In this document: positions 43,812-55,800 of the stretch, piece by piece
Layout of the letters: every line of letters starts with the position of its first letter
Position numbering within the stretch: the first letter of the stretch is position 1
Source: Atopobium sp. ICM42b
GTDB lineage: Bacteria; Actinomycetota; Coriobacteriia; Coriobacteriales; Atopobiaceae
Assembly (NCBI GenBank): GCA_000564995.1
Contig: JDFH01000002.1
Location: 1-64,000 of the forward strand
DNA: 64,000 nt
Direction of reading: 5' to 3'
Position numbers and translations under genes: made by a program
Notes under the pieces: model-generated
Databases searched by the model: none
What the model was told of the DNA's origin: nothing
The model's input: only the letters and a program-made list of their open reading frames with translations

Positions 43812-45098
43812 CTATGCATTGGCCAACTTACTGTAGGTAGCGTGGACGTCTTCAAGCTTGATGAGATTGCCTTCTGCATCGGTTGGAGCAGGAGCTATCT
43901 GCATTGATTCACTTACTGCTGTCAAATTCAGACGATCCGCATACCAAGGCGTTGGTGTTCCCTCAATAACTGGCGAGAAGAACGAGTCCATTTCTCCCAT
44001 GTGTTCAGCAGAATCTCGTTTGGTAATAAATTCCTGCCATAAATACGCTGAATACGTATGTTTTGACCCCTGGCATACAAATGACCTTATCGTAGAGAAA
44101 TAAGAAGTGCCTGGCAGAATAACTGAAAGATTATCAAAATCGTCTTTAGTAATTGCCCTATAAGCAGCGCTCAGCGGACAAACACAAGCCCTGTACCTGC
44201 CAAATCCTGTGTCTCTAATAGCTTGATGGGTACTCTCAGAAAATGCGTCAACATTTTCAAACAAACTTTGGATAATTTGAGCGCCTTTATCCAGACCATA
44301 CTGGCCTAAAAAGAGCGATTCAAACTTCTTGCCCGTATACGTAAGTGCGGGGTCAGGAATAACATACCTTCCACGCAGGCCATCTGTAAGAAGATCGGTC
44401 CATTCGTGAGGACGCAAAATCTTTTTCTCATTAAGGCGTTCTTGATTTACCAGTAAAACCAATGGATCTGCAGCGTAGGCATACCAGTGTCCGTTGGCGT
44501 CAAAAAACTCAGGGCGCACATACTGGTCTGTTGAAGAAACTTCAAACGGTTGACAATATGCGGAAGTCTCAAAATTTTGCATGAGAGCTTCGCTTGCCAA
44601 GAAAATGACATCGGGTTTCTCAAAACCCCAATCAGTACCAGATTTGGTATCAGAAGTTTCAGACTCCGAACTCTTACCAGAAGTATATGTTTGCTGAATA
44701 AACTCCTGAATTTCTTCCTCTGTTGCCTCACCCACCGTAACAGGCATAGAAAACATTCTTGAATATGTTTCTACCAGGGACTTTACCGCTTCTTTTGAAG
44801 TACATAAAAGATTGAGGGAGCCCTCTCGTTGCGCAAGTTGAATAAGCGCTCGAGCGTAGCCTGGAACTTTTGAATTAAGCTGTGGAGGAAGAAGTTCCTG
44901 CTGAACATAAGAAATTCCTGGACTTAAAACGTTTGCTACCGTAGCTATTACGGGCGCAGCAACCGCTGAGACAGCCAGGATGATAAATGAGGTTCGTGTA
45001 ACAGAAGTGGCAGTTGGTGGAGTGATCTTCTCGTCAGGGTCTTTTGGTCCAAAAGTTTTATGCAGCTTCTGGCGCAGACAATCTGGGATAAACTTCAC
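43812..45098 (-). CDS. Orphan membrane-anchored extracellular solute-binding protein
   Basis: A 428-residue protein with a 35-residue cytoplasmic N-terminus, one membrane helix (TSFIILAVSAVAAPVIATVA) and an extracellular domain like ABC importer binding proteins of the Fe3+/FbpA or spermidine type (PDVIFLASEAL, VLLVNQERLNEKKI, PHEWTDLLTDGLRGRYVIPDP). It has no lipobox Cys and no permease or ATPase gene beside it. The start is GTG with AAGGAGG upstream. It may use a distant transporter or act as a sensor. Confidence 0.7.
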   Translation of the reverse strand: MKFIPDCLRQKLHKTFGPKDPDEKITPPTATSVTRTSFIILAVSAVAAPVIATVANVLSPGISYVQQELLPPQLNSKVPGYARALIQLAQREGSLNLLCTSKEAVKSLVETYSRMFSMPVTVGEATEEEIQEFIQQTYTSGKSSESETSDTKSGTDWGFEKPDVIFLASEALMQNFETSAYCQPFEVSSTDQYVRPEFFDANGHWYAYAADPLVLLVNQERLNEKKILRPHEWTDLLTDGLRGRYVIPDPALTYTGKKFESLFLGQYGLDKGAQIIQSLFENVDAFSESTHQAIRDTGFGRYRACVCPLSAAYRAITKDDFDNLSVILPGTSYFSTIRSFVCQGSKHTYSAYLWQEFITKRDSAEHMGEMDSFFSPVIEGTPTPWYADRLNLTAVSESMQIAPAPTDAEGNLIKLEDVHATYSKLANA

Positions 45099-45142
45099 GC
45101 TACCTCCTTACCTGCTACTCAGTCCATCTGGTCAAACAAATT

Positions 45143-45721
45143 TTATCCAAAAAAGGCTTTTAGTCCAATCAGGATGAGCACTACACCACCGACCATCTCG
45201 GCGCGATCACCCAAAAGCGAGCCGAGTTTTTTACCAACGAACAATGCAATGGTGCAGAGGATAGCGGTAATAATGCCAAAGAGTGTCGAGGCAACCAAAA
45301 TGTCTACGCTATGTGCCCTAAAACTTACACCAACAGCAAATGCATCAATTGCCGTAGCAACAGCTTGAAATACCAACTTGCCATAAGAGAGTGTTGTAGC
45401 GCCTTGCTGAGCTTCTTCCTCATCTTCTTCAGAAGCATCTTCTTTGAGCGCCTTATAGCCGCTGTACAGCATGTTTAAACCAATGAAGCCAAGAATAACT
45501 AAAGAGACAATACCTGCGTACTTCTCGATCAACTCTGCTGCAATGCCACCCACAAAATAACCAGCAAGAGGCATGCCAAACTGAAAGAGACCAAAGAAAA
45601 GAGGCATACGCATAAGACGAGAAAACCTATGGTCATCAAAGGCAAAGGTGTTAGAGATAGTGACAGAGAACGCATCTGTTGCAAGCGCCATACCCAGCAT
45701 TAAAATTTCAAGTAGACCCAT
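45143..45721 (-). CDS. mntP: Manganese efflux pump MntP
   Basis: A 192-residue six-helix protein of the MntP (DUF204) family that exports manganese. The family-defining Asp-containing helices MALATDAFSVTI and ATAIDAFAVGVSF and the VILGFIGLNMLYSG segment are present. A short acidic loop (EDASEEDEEEA) lies in the middle. The upstream gap to the divergent phospholipase gene is only 105 bases, too short for the yybP-ykoY manganese riboswitch that precedes some mntP genes. Confidence 0.9.
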   Translation of the reverse strand: MGLLEILMLGMALATDAFSVTISNTFAFDDHRFSRLMRMPLFFGLFQFGMPLAGYFVGGIAAELIEKYAGIVSLVILGFIGLNMLYSGYKALKEDASEEDEEEAQQGATTLSYGKLVFQAVATAIDAFAVGVSFRAHSVDILVASTLFGIITAILCTIALFVGKKLGSLLGDRAEMVGGVVLILIGLKAFFG

Positions 45722-45826
45722 GTGTCAGTTCCCAGGTATCATTAAATCTTGTAACACGAAGGAGAAATTTTAACGCCTGTAAGCTGTTTTAGGCTACTCT
45801 TATATTGAAAAACTACGAGGAGTCTT

Positions 45827-46792
45827 ATGCCTGCTTTAATAACTCACTATCTGTTTGGCGCAGAAGTGGTTCATGATTTACCGCAAGAACTTGTTGCAAC
45901 TGATGCAGAGGTCAATGCATTCCTGCTTGGAAACCAGGGTCCTGATCCCTTCCTAGCACGTCATCTTGCCTGGCCAAACCACTCGCTTGCCTGCAATAGA
46001 CTACATCGTCGTATGCATGCGGGTCATATTGTTGACGCGTTTCTCTCTATTCGCGATGGTGTTTCTCGCCTACCGCAGAGCGACATGCCCGCTGGTCGTG
46101 CGTTTGCACTTGGCCTCTTAGCACACTACGCCCTGGATAGAATTGTCCATCCATTTGTGTATTCCCAGCAAGATGCATTGATTGAGGCGGAACCATCTCT
46201 CAAGAATGCCTACAGAGAACTCCACCCTATTATCGAGACAGATTTAGACTCATACCTTCTCTGGCACTTGCGCCATACTACCGTTGAAACGTTTCCCCCA
46301 GCTGAGGTGCTTGAAGCAATCGAATCAACCAAGCACGTTGGTGGTGCACTCTTCTCGCAGGTAGCTCTTCAGGTATTTGACCTTAATGTTGGCGTTGGTG
46401 AGTACGAGAAGGCCCTTCAGGATTACGCTCGCATCTACCACACGGTAGAGCGTACTGATCCTAAGTACACCACCAAGCTTCCTGACGTTTTGTATAAGAC
46501 CGAGAAGTTCATGCGTCCTTCAAACAATTCATACGTTGCGGCGATGGCCCATCGTATTGTTAAAACCGAGGACTTCCCTACGGCAAACCTCAAGCGTCTA
46601 CCTTGGAAAGAGCCTTACACAGGAGAGATCAAGACTGAAAGCATTCTTGATCTTATGGATGAAGCTCGTGAGTTCTACAAAGAGCTTGTTCAGGCAACTA
46701 TTTTGGGTCAGAGAATTACCTTGGAAGAGCTGGTCGACGGCATCAATTACATGGGTAAACCCGTTGTAGAAATGGTTGATGACGAGGACTAA
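45827..46792 (+). CDS. Zinc-dependent phospholipase C family protein
   Basis: A 321-residue protein of the Zn_dep_PLPC family. The His/Asp pattern fits zinc binding: LITHYLFG at the N-terminus, GNQGPDPFL, RLHRRMHAGH and LLAHYALDRIVHPFV. No signal peptide is seen, unlike secreted clostridial phospholipases, so it is probably an intracellular hydrolase of unknown substrate. CGAGGAG precedes the ATG. A good terminator follows. Confidence 0.75.
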   Translation: MPALITHYLFGAEVVHDLPQELVATDAEVNAFLLGNQGPDPFLARHLAWPNHSLACNRLHRRMHAGHIVDAFLSIRDGVSRLPQSDMPAGRAFALGLLAHYALDRIVHPFVYSQQDALIEAEPSLKNAYRELHPIIETDLDSYLLWHLRHTTVETFPPAEVLEAIESTKHVGGALFSQVALQVFDLNVGVGEYEKALQDYARIYHTVERTDPKYTTKLPDVLYKTEKFMRPSNNSYVAAMAHRIVKTEDFPTANLKRLPWKEPYTGEIKTESILDLMDEAREFYKELVQATILGQRITLEELVDGINYMGKPVVEMVDDED

Positions 46793-46836
46793 CTTGCAAC
46801 AAAACACCAAAGACGATGCATATTCGAATACGTAAG

Positions 46837-46872
46837 AAAAAAGGCAACTACCTTGGTAGCTGCCTTTTTTAC
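46837..46872 (+). terminator. Terminator after the phospholipase C-like gene
   Basis: AAAAAAGGCA-A-CTACC pairs with GGTAG-C-TGCCTTTTTT across a TT centre. The stem ends in a run of six T, about 45 bases past the stop. Confidence 0.85.
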
Positions 46873-46942
46873 TAACGCTTATCTACAATCTGACGCATGC
46901 TGTAAAGCGCATACTGTACAGGCACATACCTAGAGGTTGACT

Positions 46943-47311
46943 CTACAGAAGTGCTTCTTCCCACGCAGGCTCCTTGAATCCAAGCAAGATAGTATTGCCT
47001 GCAACAACCAAGGGGCGCTTAACCAGCATGCCTGTGGTGGCAAGCAAATTATAGGCATCGCTATCGCTCATGCCTGCATCAAGCTGCTCCTTGATGTTAT
47101 TATCGCGATACACCATGCCTGAAGTATTGAAGAATTTCCTGATGGAAAGACCGCTCAGTTTGTGCCACTCGGCAAGCTCTTCTGCAGTTGGGTTCTCCTC
47201 TTTAATATCGCGCAGTGTATAAGAAACGCCGTGCTCATCAAGCCATTTAAGAGCTCTCTTACAGGTAGTGCAGCGAGAATAGCAAAGAACCAAAATGTTT
47301 TTATCTGCCAT
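46943..47311 (-). CDS. ArsC/Spx-family thioredoxin-fold protein
   Basis: A 122-residue protein of the ArsC/Spx/MgsR family with CYSRCTTCKRA at the N-terminus, giving a CxxC pair (Cys14, Cys17) as in Spx-type redox regulators rather than the single Cys of ArsC. Further family features are IRKFFNTSGMVYR and MLVKRPLVV. It may be an arsenate reductase-like enzyme or an RNA polymerase-binding stress regulator; sequence alone does not separate these. Confidence 0.78.
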   Translation of the reverse strand: MADKNILVLCYSRCTTCKRALKWLDEHGVSYTLRDIKEENPTAEELAEWHKLSGLSIRKFFNTSGMVYRDNNIKEQLDAGMSDSDAYNLLATTGMLVKRPLVVAGNTILLGFKEPAWEEALL

Positions 47312-47331
47312 GGCTGTGCCTTTTGGATCAA

Positions 47332-47514
47332 TTATCGATTACATAAACGCAAACTTTTTTGATTTACAAGCAATCCTAAAATCAATATTCCTAAAGAAAT
47401 GCCATAAATCATACCGATAAAGAGGTCATTAACGTTTGATACTGCGCTCAGGATGATTGCTAAAATCAAAAACATCATTCCAAGAGAAATGTACTTGCTT
47501 TTTAGTAGGTTCAT
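47332..47514 (-). CDS. Small two-helix membrane protein
   Basis: A 60-residue hydrophobic protein with two predicted membrane helices (about 9-25 and 29-48) and a basic tail. The ATG at 47514 has a strong AGGAGG upstream, the main support for it being a gene. The frame stays open to 47559 without another such site. I recognise no family. It lies between ligA and the ArsC-like gene on the same strand. Confidence 0.55.
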   Translation of the reverse strand: MNLLKSKYISLGMMFLILAIILSAVSNVNDLFIGMIYGISLGILILGLLVNQKSLRLCNR

Positions 47515-47585
47515 CTGTTTACCTCCTATTTTCCTGATTGTAACAAGATAGTTTAACACTCCACTTTGTAACTAACCATGCACAT

Positions 47586-49757
<2,172 letters not shown>

Positions 49758-52700
49758 TTATTTGCGTCCTCTTAAGGTTCTACCAAGGGCCTTAAGGGCT
49801 TCTCGCCTTGCGCTGCCATATGGTGCAATGGGGTCAATAATCTTGCGCAGAGGGCTTGCATCAGAAAGCGCGCGCTCGTGGAACTCTGTGACATCGGCGT
49901 CATTTCTAGCGCCTGGCACCATGTCCTGAATAATAACCTCGTAGAACGGAGTGTTGCGCGCGTACTTCCAGAAATAGGAAGCCATGTCGCAGCTGGCATT
50001 CTGCCAAGGCTTAATAGCACCAGCAAAGTGAACAATCTTTGGAGCACGACGTGCTGCCTGATAGTCATCAAATACGCTATTTGGTGCCATTGGATAGAGT
50101 TTCTCGGCACGTCCAAAAATGTTATGCGTCACGTTCCAGTCAGCAGGGAGATAGACAACGCGACCCTGGCACTCGCTGTTCAGAATATCTTGATCGTTGT
50201 AGATAAAAATCGGATTGGACGCAATGCGCAACCATTCTGGAACAGTGTGATAGCGGCGCAGTTCAGCGGTATTAAAGACCATAACTCCCGCCTGGAAGTA
50301 CGCATAAGGATTCTTAAGGTTAAGGACGTCAAGGCTGTACTTCATACGATCTCCACCGCGAACGTTAAGGTTTGCCAGATAATCAATATCAAGCGTTGCG
50401 GCAATAAGATTGTTGCCCATTCTTACATCAAAAAGTTCAGCAACATTACCGTTAACCACAAGGTCAGAGTCAAGATAGACAACCTTATCGTAAGCAGAAA
50501 GAATGTCTTGAGCCAAGAAACGGAAGTATGTCTCCACACTAATGTGCGCGTTATTAGTGTCTAGCTTGTAGTCTTTGACCATGCGCCACACGTTATAGAA
50601 CGTAATACGAGCATTCTTATAACGCGAGAAGTACTTCTTAACCATCTCCTGCTTTGAGCCGCCGATATTGGTGTTAAGGACAACCACGTCGTAGAAGCGG
50701 CTAGGGTCGGCGTTTTCAAGCATTGAACCCATAGCGCAGGTAAGAATTGGAACGTAGTTGTTATCTGCTGCAAAGACAACAGGAACAACGTTCTGGCTTG
50801 CAATCTCAGGCTTCTCTTCAAAGAGAGGAATGAACTTCTGACGAGGCTCTGGATTGGTAAAGTGAATGCACTGAAGCTCTTTTACCTTCCAGTTTTTGCC
50901 CTCTGTACGCAGCATATGCATACGCCAGATATTAAAGAGACGCTCAGTCAGATGACCTGGAGTTCTTAGGGCCTCTTTGCTGTACGTAGACATATCAGTA
51001 CGGGCAGTCCACTCGTCAACAAGTGGGAACACCCATGCAGCATAGCGGTCAAAGAGCTCTTTGCGCATGATGTACATGTTGCAGAAGCACTGCTGATGGC
51101 CGTTGAGAAAAGCGTTTACATCCTCTGTATACTCTGGGTGACGCTCAATAATAAGCGCAGCCATAGTATCCATATCCTTTGGATGAAGCAGCGGAGCGGA
51201 ATGGTACTGCTCAAGAGGTGTATTAGCGCTTCCAGGGAATTTGCGAATATCCTTTACCCCAGTAGTAATGAGGTCATAGCCCTCAATGCACTGAGCAATG
51301 GTCTGATCATCAAGACCATATTTCTTGATGGCGTCCTCATCAATGAAATCATCCATGACCTCACCAAACGGATTTTCTGGATAAACCGTATCGGTAAAGT
51401 TGAAGTAGCGACGATAATGACCAAAGCCAACATAGCGAGCATTGGTGATGTTCTTCCATGCCCAATACTGTGTAGTCATCTCACAGTACATTGGGTTTTT
51501 CTCGGTAATGGTATCGCCCTCATCGTCATGGAGCATATACGTAAAGCGATTACTCTTCTGACCTGGTCCTACCTGAATAGGCTGAAGGTAGTTGCTTGCG
51601 GGAACATCAACATCTTTATGAGAAGTGATAAGAATGCGAATAGGCTGCTGCTCAAACATCTTTACCATGTGCTTTCTTTCTAGATATTCCATGTGCTCAT
51701 CGGCAATCTGTTTCATGCGAACTGCCCTATCAAACGACAGTCCCTCATCCTGATGCATGAGAGCAGCATATTTCTTTGCATACGTCCTGTAGCGATATGC
51801 ATCACTGTCTTCTGGAAGCTCGGTTCCAGTAGCAATGGCCTCGTAAGCAATATCCCTTACAAAGCGATAGAGCTCTCGAGCAGCTACCGCTGGTCCAAAG
51901 AGAATGGCAAACGGCTCAAGGGCTGCTTCTTGATCTTCAGGAGCAAGACGGAATCTCCACTCAGCACTCAGAAGCTCCAACAGTCTATGCTTCATTCCCT
52001 TAAAGGAGTTGAGATGCGCAATGTTATCTGATTTGCCAATATAGAGTTCTACCTGATCAATGTTGTCCAAGAACTGATAGCAGAACTCTCCAAATTTATC
52101 TAAAGAAATACGAGAAGCGCCAGTTACACCAATACCATAGTGGTACAAAAAACCTCTGCAAGACTCAAAGCCATCAGCGGTCTGAGCCTTATCTGCCAGG
52201 ATAAATACCTCATAGGCATCTTCTGCTCTTACCAGGCGCTCCGAAGTCATCTCTGCAAAGGCAGAGCGGAAAAGTTCTCCGCGATACAGGCGTTGCGTAG
52301 CTCGCCAATCAAGCTTCTGTCCATAGCCTTCATCATAAATAATGCGAAGGATATCGTCACCCTGAGTAAAGTCTGATTGTTGGTTAATGTAGCTCTCAAA
52401 AGACTTTGCATCAGTTGGGTCAACGCCATTTTCTGGAATAACAGTAATGCCAAGGTGGAGAATATCAACAGGGTTCTGATCAATACGAGCAACTACCTGC
52501 TCAAGAAAATCAGCAGTAACCTCATCATCACCGTCTAGGCAAAAGACCCACTCGCCTTTTGTATGAGCTGCAGCAGTTTTACGTGCCAGATGGAGGCCCT
52601 GATTGGTTGGATGAGTGACAACCTTAAACCTTGAGTCATCACCTACTGCCGTAACAATTTTCTCTGGAGTGGAATCTGTTGAGGCATCATCAACAATAAT

Positions 52701-52802
52701 TGCTTCAAAATCACCAAACGTCTGATTCTTTACACTTTGAATACAACGCCCAATGTATGATTCGATGTTGTATGCAGGAATTACAAAAGAAACCTTAGGC
52801 AT
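49758..52802 (-). CDS. Three-domain glycosyltransferase (GT2-DUF4422-GT8)
   Basis: A 1014-residue cytoplasmic protein with three glycosyltransferase-like parts. Residues 1-250 are a GT2 domain (VSFVIPAYNIESYIGRCIQS, VDDASTDST, LDGDDEV). Residues about 395-640 are DUF4422 (RILITSHKD, ARYVGFGHYRRYFNF). Residues about 670-980 are a GT8 domain (VVFAADNNYV, VVYLDSDLVVNG, YFQAGVMVFN, IVHFAGAIKPW). Both DxD metal sites are intact. AAGGAG precedes the ATG. It probably builds part of a cell-surface polysaccharide, but it stands alone rather than in a capsule cluster. Confidence 0.85.
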   Translation of the reverse strand: MPKVSFVIPAYNIESYIGRCIQSVKNQTFGDFEAIIVDDASTDSTPEKIVTAVGDDSRFKVVTHPTNQGLHLARKTAAAHTKGEWVFCLDGDDEVTADFLEQVVARIDQNPVDILHLGITVIPENGVDPTDAKSFESYINQQSDFTQGDDILRIIYDEGYGQKLDWRATQRLYRGELFRSAFAEMTSERLVRAEDAYEVFILADKAQTADGFESCRGFLYHYGIGVTGASRISLDKFGEFCYQFLDNIDQVELYIGKSDNIAHLNSFKGMKHRLLELLSAEWRFRLAPEDQEAALEPFAILFGPAVAARELYRFVRDIAYEAIATGTELPEDSDAYRYRTYAKKYAALMHQDEGLSFDRAVRMKQIADEHMEYLERKHMVKMFEQQPIRILITSHKDVDVPASNYLQPIQVGPGQKSNRFTYMLHDDEGDTITEKNPMYCEMTTQYWAWKNITNARYVGFGHYRRYFNFTDTVYPENPFGEVMDDFIDEDAIKKYGLDDQTIAQCIEGYDLITTGVKDIRKFPGSANTPLEQYHSAPLLHPKDMDTMAALIIERHPEYTEDVNAFLNGHQQCFCNMYIMRKELFDRYAAWVFPLVDEWTARTDMSTYSKEALRTPGHLTERLFNIWRMHMLRTEGKNWKVKELQCIHFTNPEPRQKFIPLFEEKPEIASQNVVPVVFAADNNYVPILTCAMGSMLENADPSRFYDVVVLNTNIGGSKQEMVKKYFSRYKNARITFYNVWRMVKDYKLDTNNAHISVETYFRFLAQDILSAYDKVVYLDSDLVVNGNVAELFDVRMGNNLIAATLDIDYLANLNVRGGDRMKYSLDVLNLKNPYAYFQAGVMVFNTAELRRYHTVPEWLRIASNPIFIYNDQDILNSECQGRVVYLPADWNVTHNIFGRAEKLYPMAPNSVFDDYQAARRAPKIVHFAGAIKPWQNASCDMASYFWKYARNTPFYEVIIQDMVPGARNDADVTEFHERALSDASPLRKIIDPIAPYGSARREALKALGRTLRGRK

Positions 52803-52882
52803 ACCAACTCCTTATAAATAAGCAATCTCAACTATCTTCTATCTTATCTAAAATATGCCTCTCTTGGGCGGGCAAAAGATGT

Positions 52883-55800
52883 CTACTCGATGCTCTTCAA
52901 GCTCTCAACCATATCAATATTTTTGAGTTTAGGTCGCATGGCAACATATACCAACAGCGAGAAGACAAGCGTAAGTCCAAAGGCAAACCAATAGCTTGGT
53001 GCATGGATAGCTCGACCAAACATAACAAGGTCAATCTCGGCAGTTTGAACTACAAATCCCTCAAGGTATGTTCCTAGAACAAGTCCAAAGAGCGCTCCAA
53101 AGATGGCCAACAAAGCAATCTCTCTAAAGACATAGGCATCAACTTCATGACGCGTAAATCCAAGTACTTTGAGGCTTGCAATTTCTCTAACGCGCTCTTC
53201 AATATTGATATTGGTGAGGTTATACAGGACGATAAATGCCAGCAGGGCTGCAGCCACAATAAGAATAGCTACAACACGGTTAACTACGGCAAGTGATTCT
53301 CTATAAGTGCGGATAGCTTCATTGACGTCATCAACAGTTGCAACTCCTGTCTGGTTAATAAGCTTTTCTCCAAATGCATCTCTCGTTGCCTGATCTTCGG
53401 GAAGCGTTGCATACCAGCCGTCCGCTGCTTGATCTTGAATACCTAGAGAATGCCATGCTGAAGGTCCCAGATACAGATACGACCCAACGTAATTCTCGGC
53501 AACTCCTGTAACAGTAAGCGTACGTGGCTCGCCAGAAGCGTTTCCGATTCTGTCTTGAGCATAGACCTGAATGGTATCTCCCACGCCTACCCCAAGCCGT
53601 TTTGCAAGCTTTTCTGTAATGACAACCGAATCTTCTCCAAGCTCTATTGCTTGACCAGAAAGACGATTGCGCAGGGTAGCTAAGCCCGTGAGGTCTTGAA
53701 GAGAATTGCTGGTCATAATAGTTGTTCTTGTCAGTGAGCCTGCCTTTTGTGTAAAAGACTCAAGAAGAACGTTTTCTCTGGTTATGCGATGAATATTTGT
53801 TGCGCCCACCTGATTAAGCTCTGCATTAATTTGATCTGCTTCTTCCTCAGAAACATCAGAAGTCATTCCCACTATGTAGTCATAATGCGAGATAGCTGGC
53901 CATTGGTTATCAATGATGTCGCTAATGGAATCTCTAAGACCAAAAGCAACCAACAAAAGCGCAGTACATCCAGCAATTCCTACCAGCGTCATAATCAAGC
54001 GTCGCTTATAACGGACAAGGTTTCTGATTGTAACTTTCCACGAGAAAGACAATCTGGACCATAGAGGCTCAACACGCTCAAGAAAAATCTTTGAACCCGC
54101 TTTTGGAGCTTTTGGAAGCATGAGGCTAGATGGCTCTTCTTTCAATGAGGATAAAACGGCAGCCATGGTTGAAAGAAGCGTAATGCCTATACCGGAAAGT
54201 CCAGAGAGTAACGCACTATCAAGCTGAATAGGATAAGGAGCTCCCCCATTTGGGATGGTATAAATTGACCCGTATGCAGAGATAATAACGCCTGGCAACA
54301 CTTGACTTAAACATGCTATGCCAATAACGGCACCCAAAAGTGAGGCGAGCAAGGCATATAACAGGTACTTTGCCGCAATCTGAGCGGTTGAATAACCAAG
54401 CGCCTTATGAACACCAATAAGCGTACGCTCTTCAGAAACCATACGCGTCATACTGGTAAGCGATACCAGTGCTGCAACTAAGAAGAACATCAGGGGAAAT
54501 ACATTAGCAATGTCGTTAATACGCTCTGAGTCGGCTTGGTAAGCTGCAACGCCAATCTCTTTTGTACGATCAAGTACATACACATCGGGCTCTTTAAGCT
54601 CATCAATCTTCTTCTGAGCTTCATCAAGCTCTTTCTGACCGTCAGCAAGTTGTTTCTCGACCTCAGTGCGTTGCTCCTCAAGACTCTGTCTTCCCTCGTT
54701 AGTCTGAGCTTCTGCACTTTGGAGGGCTGTTTGTCCTGCGCTCAGGCGACTAAGCGACGCAGCAAGTTTTTCTTGAGCCGCAGACAGCTGATCTGCAGTA
54801 GCACTTCTCGCCTCACTCAAATCCTGACGCGCCTGAGCTACTTGTGACTCTGCCTCATGTAGTTGAGCTGTGCGCTGATCAAGCTCTTCCCTCGCAGCCG
54901 CAAGAGTCTGCTGCTGGGTAGCCAATTCTGTCTCTGCAGCCGTAATCTGCGCTTGTGTGGCGAGAAGAGCGTCTACTTGCGTAGTTGACAGGCCTAAAGC
55001 ACTGAGCCGTTGCTGCGCTTCTTCAAGACTTGAAGCGGTGATGCCTTGCGCAGCAAGCCCCGCAAGATACGCATCTCTACCCGCTTCAAACGCACTCTTT
55101 TGCTGTGTAAACGTTGCTTGTCCTGCATTATAGGCAGCAAGACCAGCCTGATACTGGGCCTCTCCTGCACTGAGCTCAGCTGTACCCTGAGCTATCTGAG
55201 CCTCTGAGGCAGTAATCTGAGCTTCCGCTTGTGCAAATTGCCGCTCAGCACTGTAGCGAGAAGCTGTAAGCTGCTGACGTCCCGCATCATATTGGCGCTG
55301 ACCATCAGCCAGTTTTTGCTGTTGAGCGGAAATCTGTGCTTCCGCATCATCAAGCTTCTTTTGGGCATCCCCTAGTTTATCTGCGGCCTCTTGTCTTGAT
55401 TGCTCCAGTTTTTGACGAGCCTCATCAACCTGAGTTTGAGCGTCATCTTTGAGCTCTTGCAAACGAAGTGAAGCAAGTGACGGATTCATTTGTGTAATTC
55501 GTTCTGCAACGCTATCAACTGCACTCTGATACGCCGATGAGCCGCTCTTATACCTGGTAGCACCCTGAACCGTCAGATACACTTCGGTATAAGGGTCATC
55601 GTCTGCAAAAGCATCTTCAGTGACATACACAAATTGCTGCACAATGCCATTGCCTAACGATGTGGTGCCAAAATTGCTGACATACGGATAGGTTGGCGCA
55701 TTTACAAAACCAACAACCGTGTACGAGCCGCCCTTTAAATGAACGCCGTTTGAAGTATCTGGTAGCTCAATCTGTTGACCAAGGCTGATATCAGCGCGTT

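Noticed and set aside
45722..45826. yybP-ykoY manganese riboswitch upstream of mntP
   Set aside because: The 105-base divergent gap is shared with another promoter and shows no paired P1/P3 helices that I can find.
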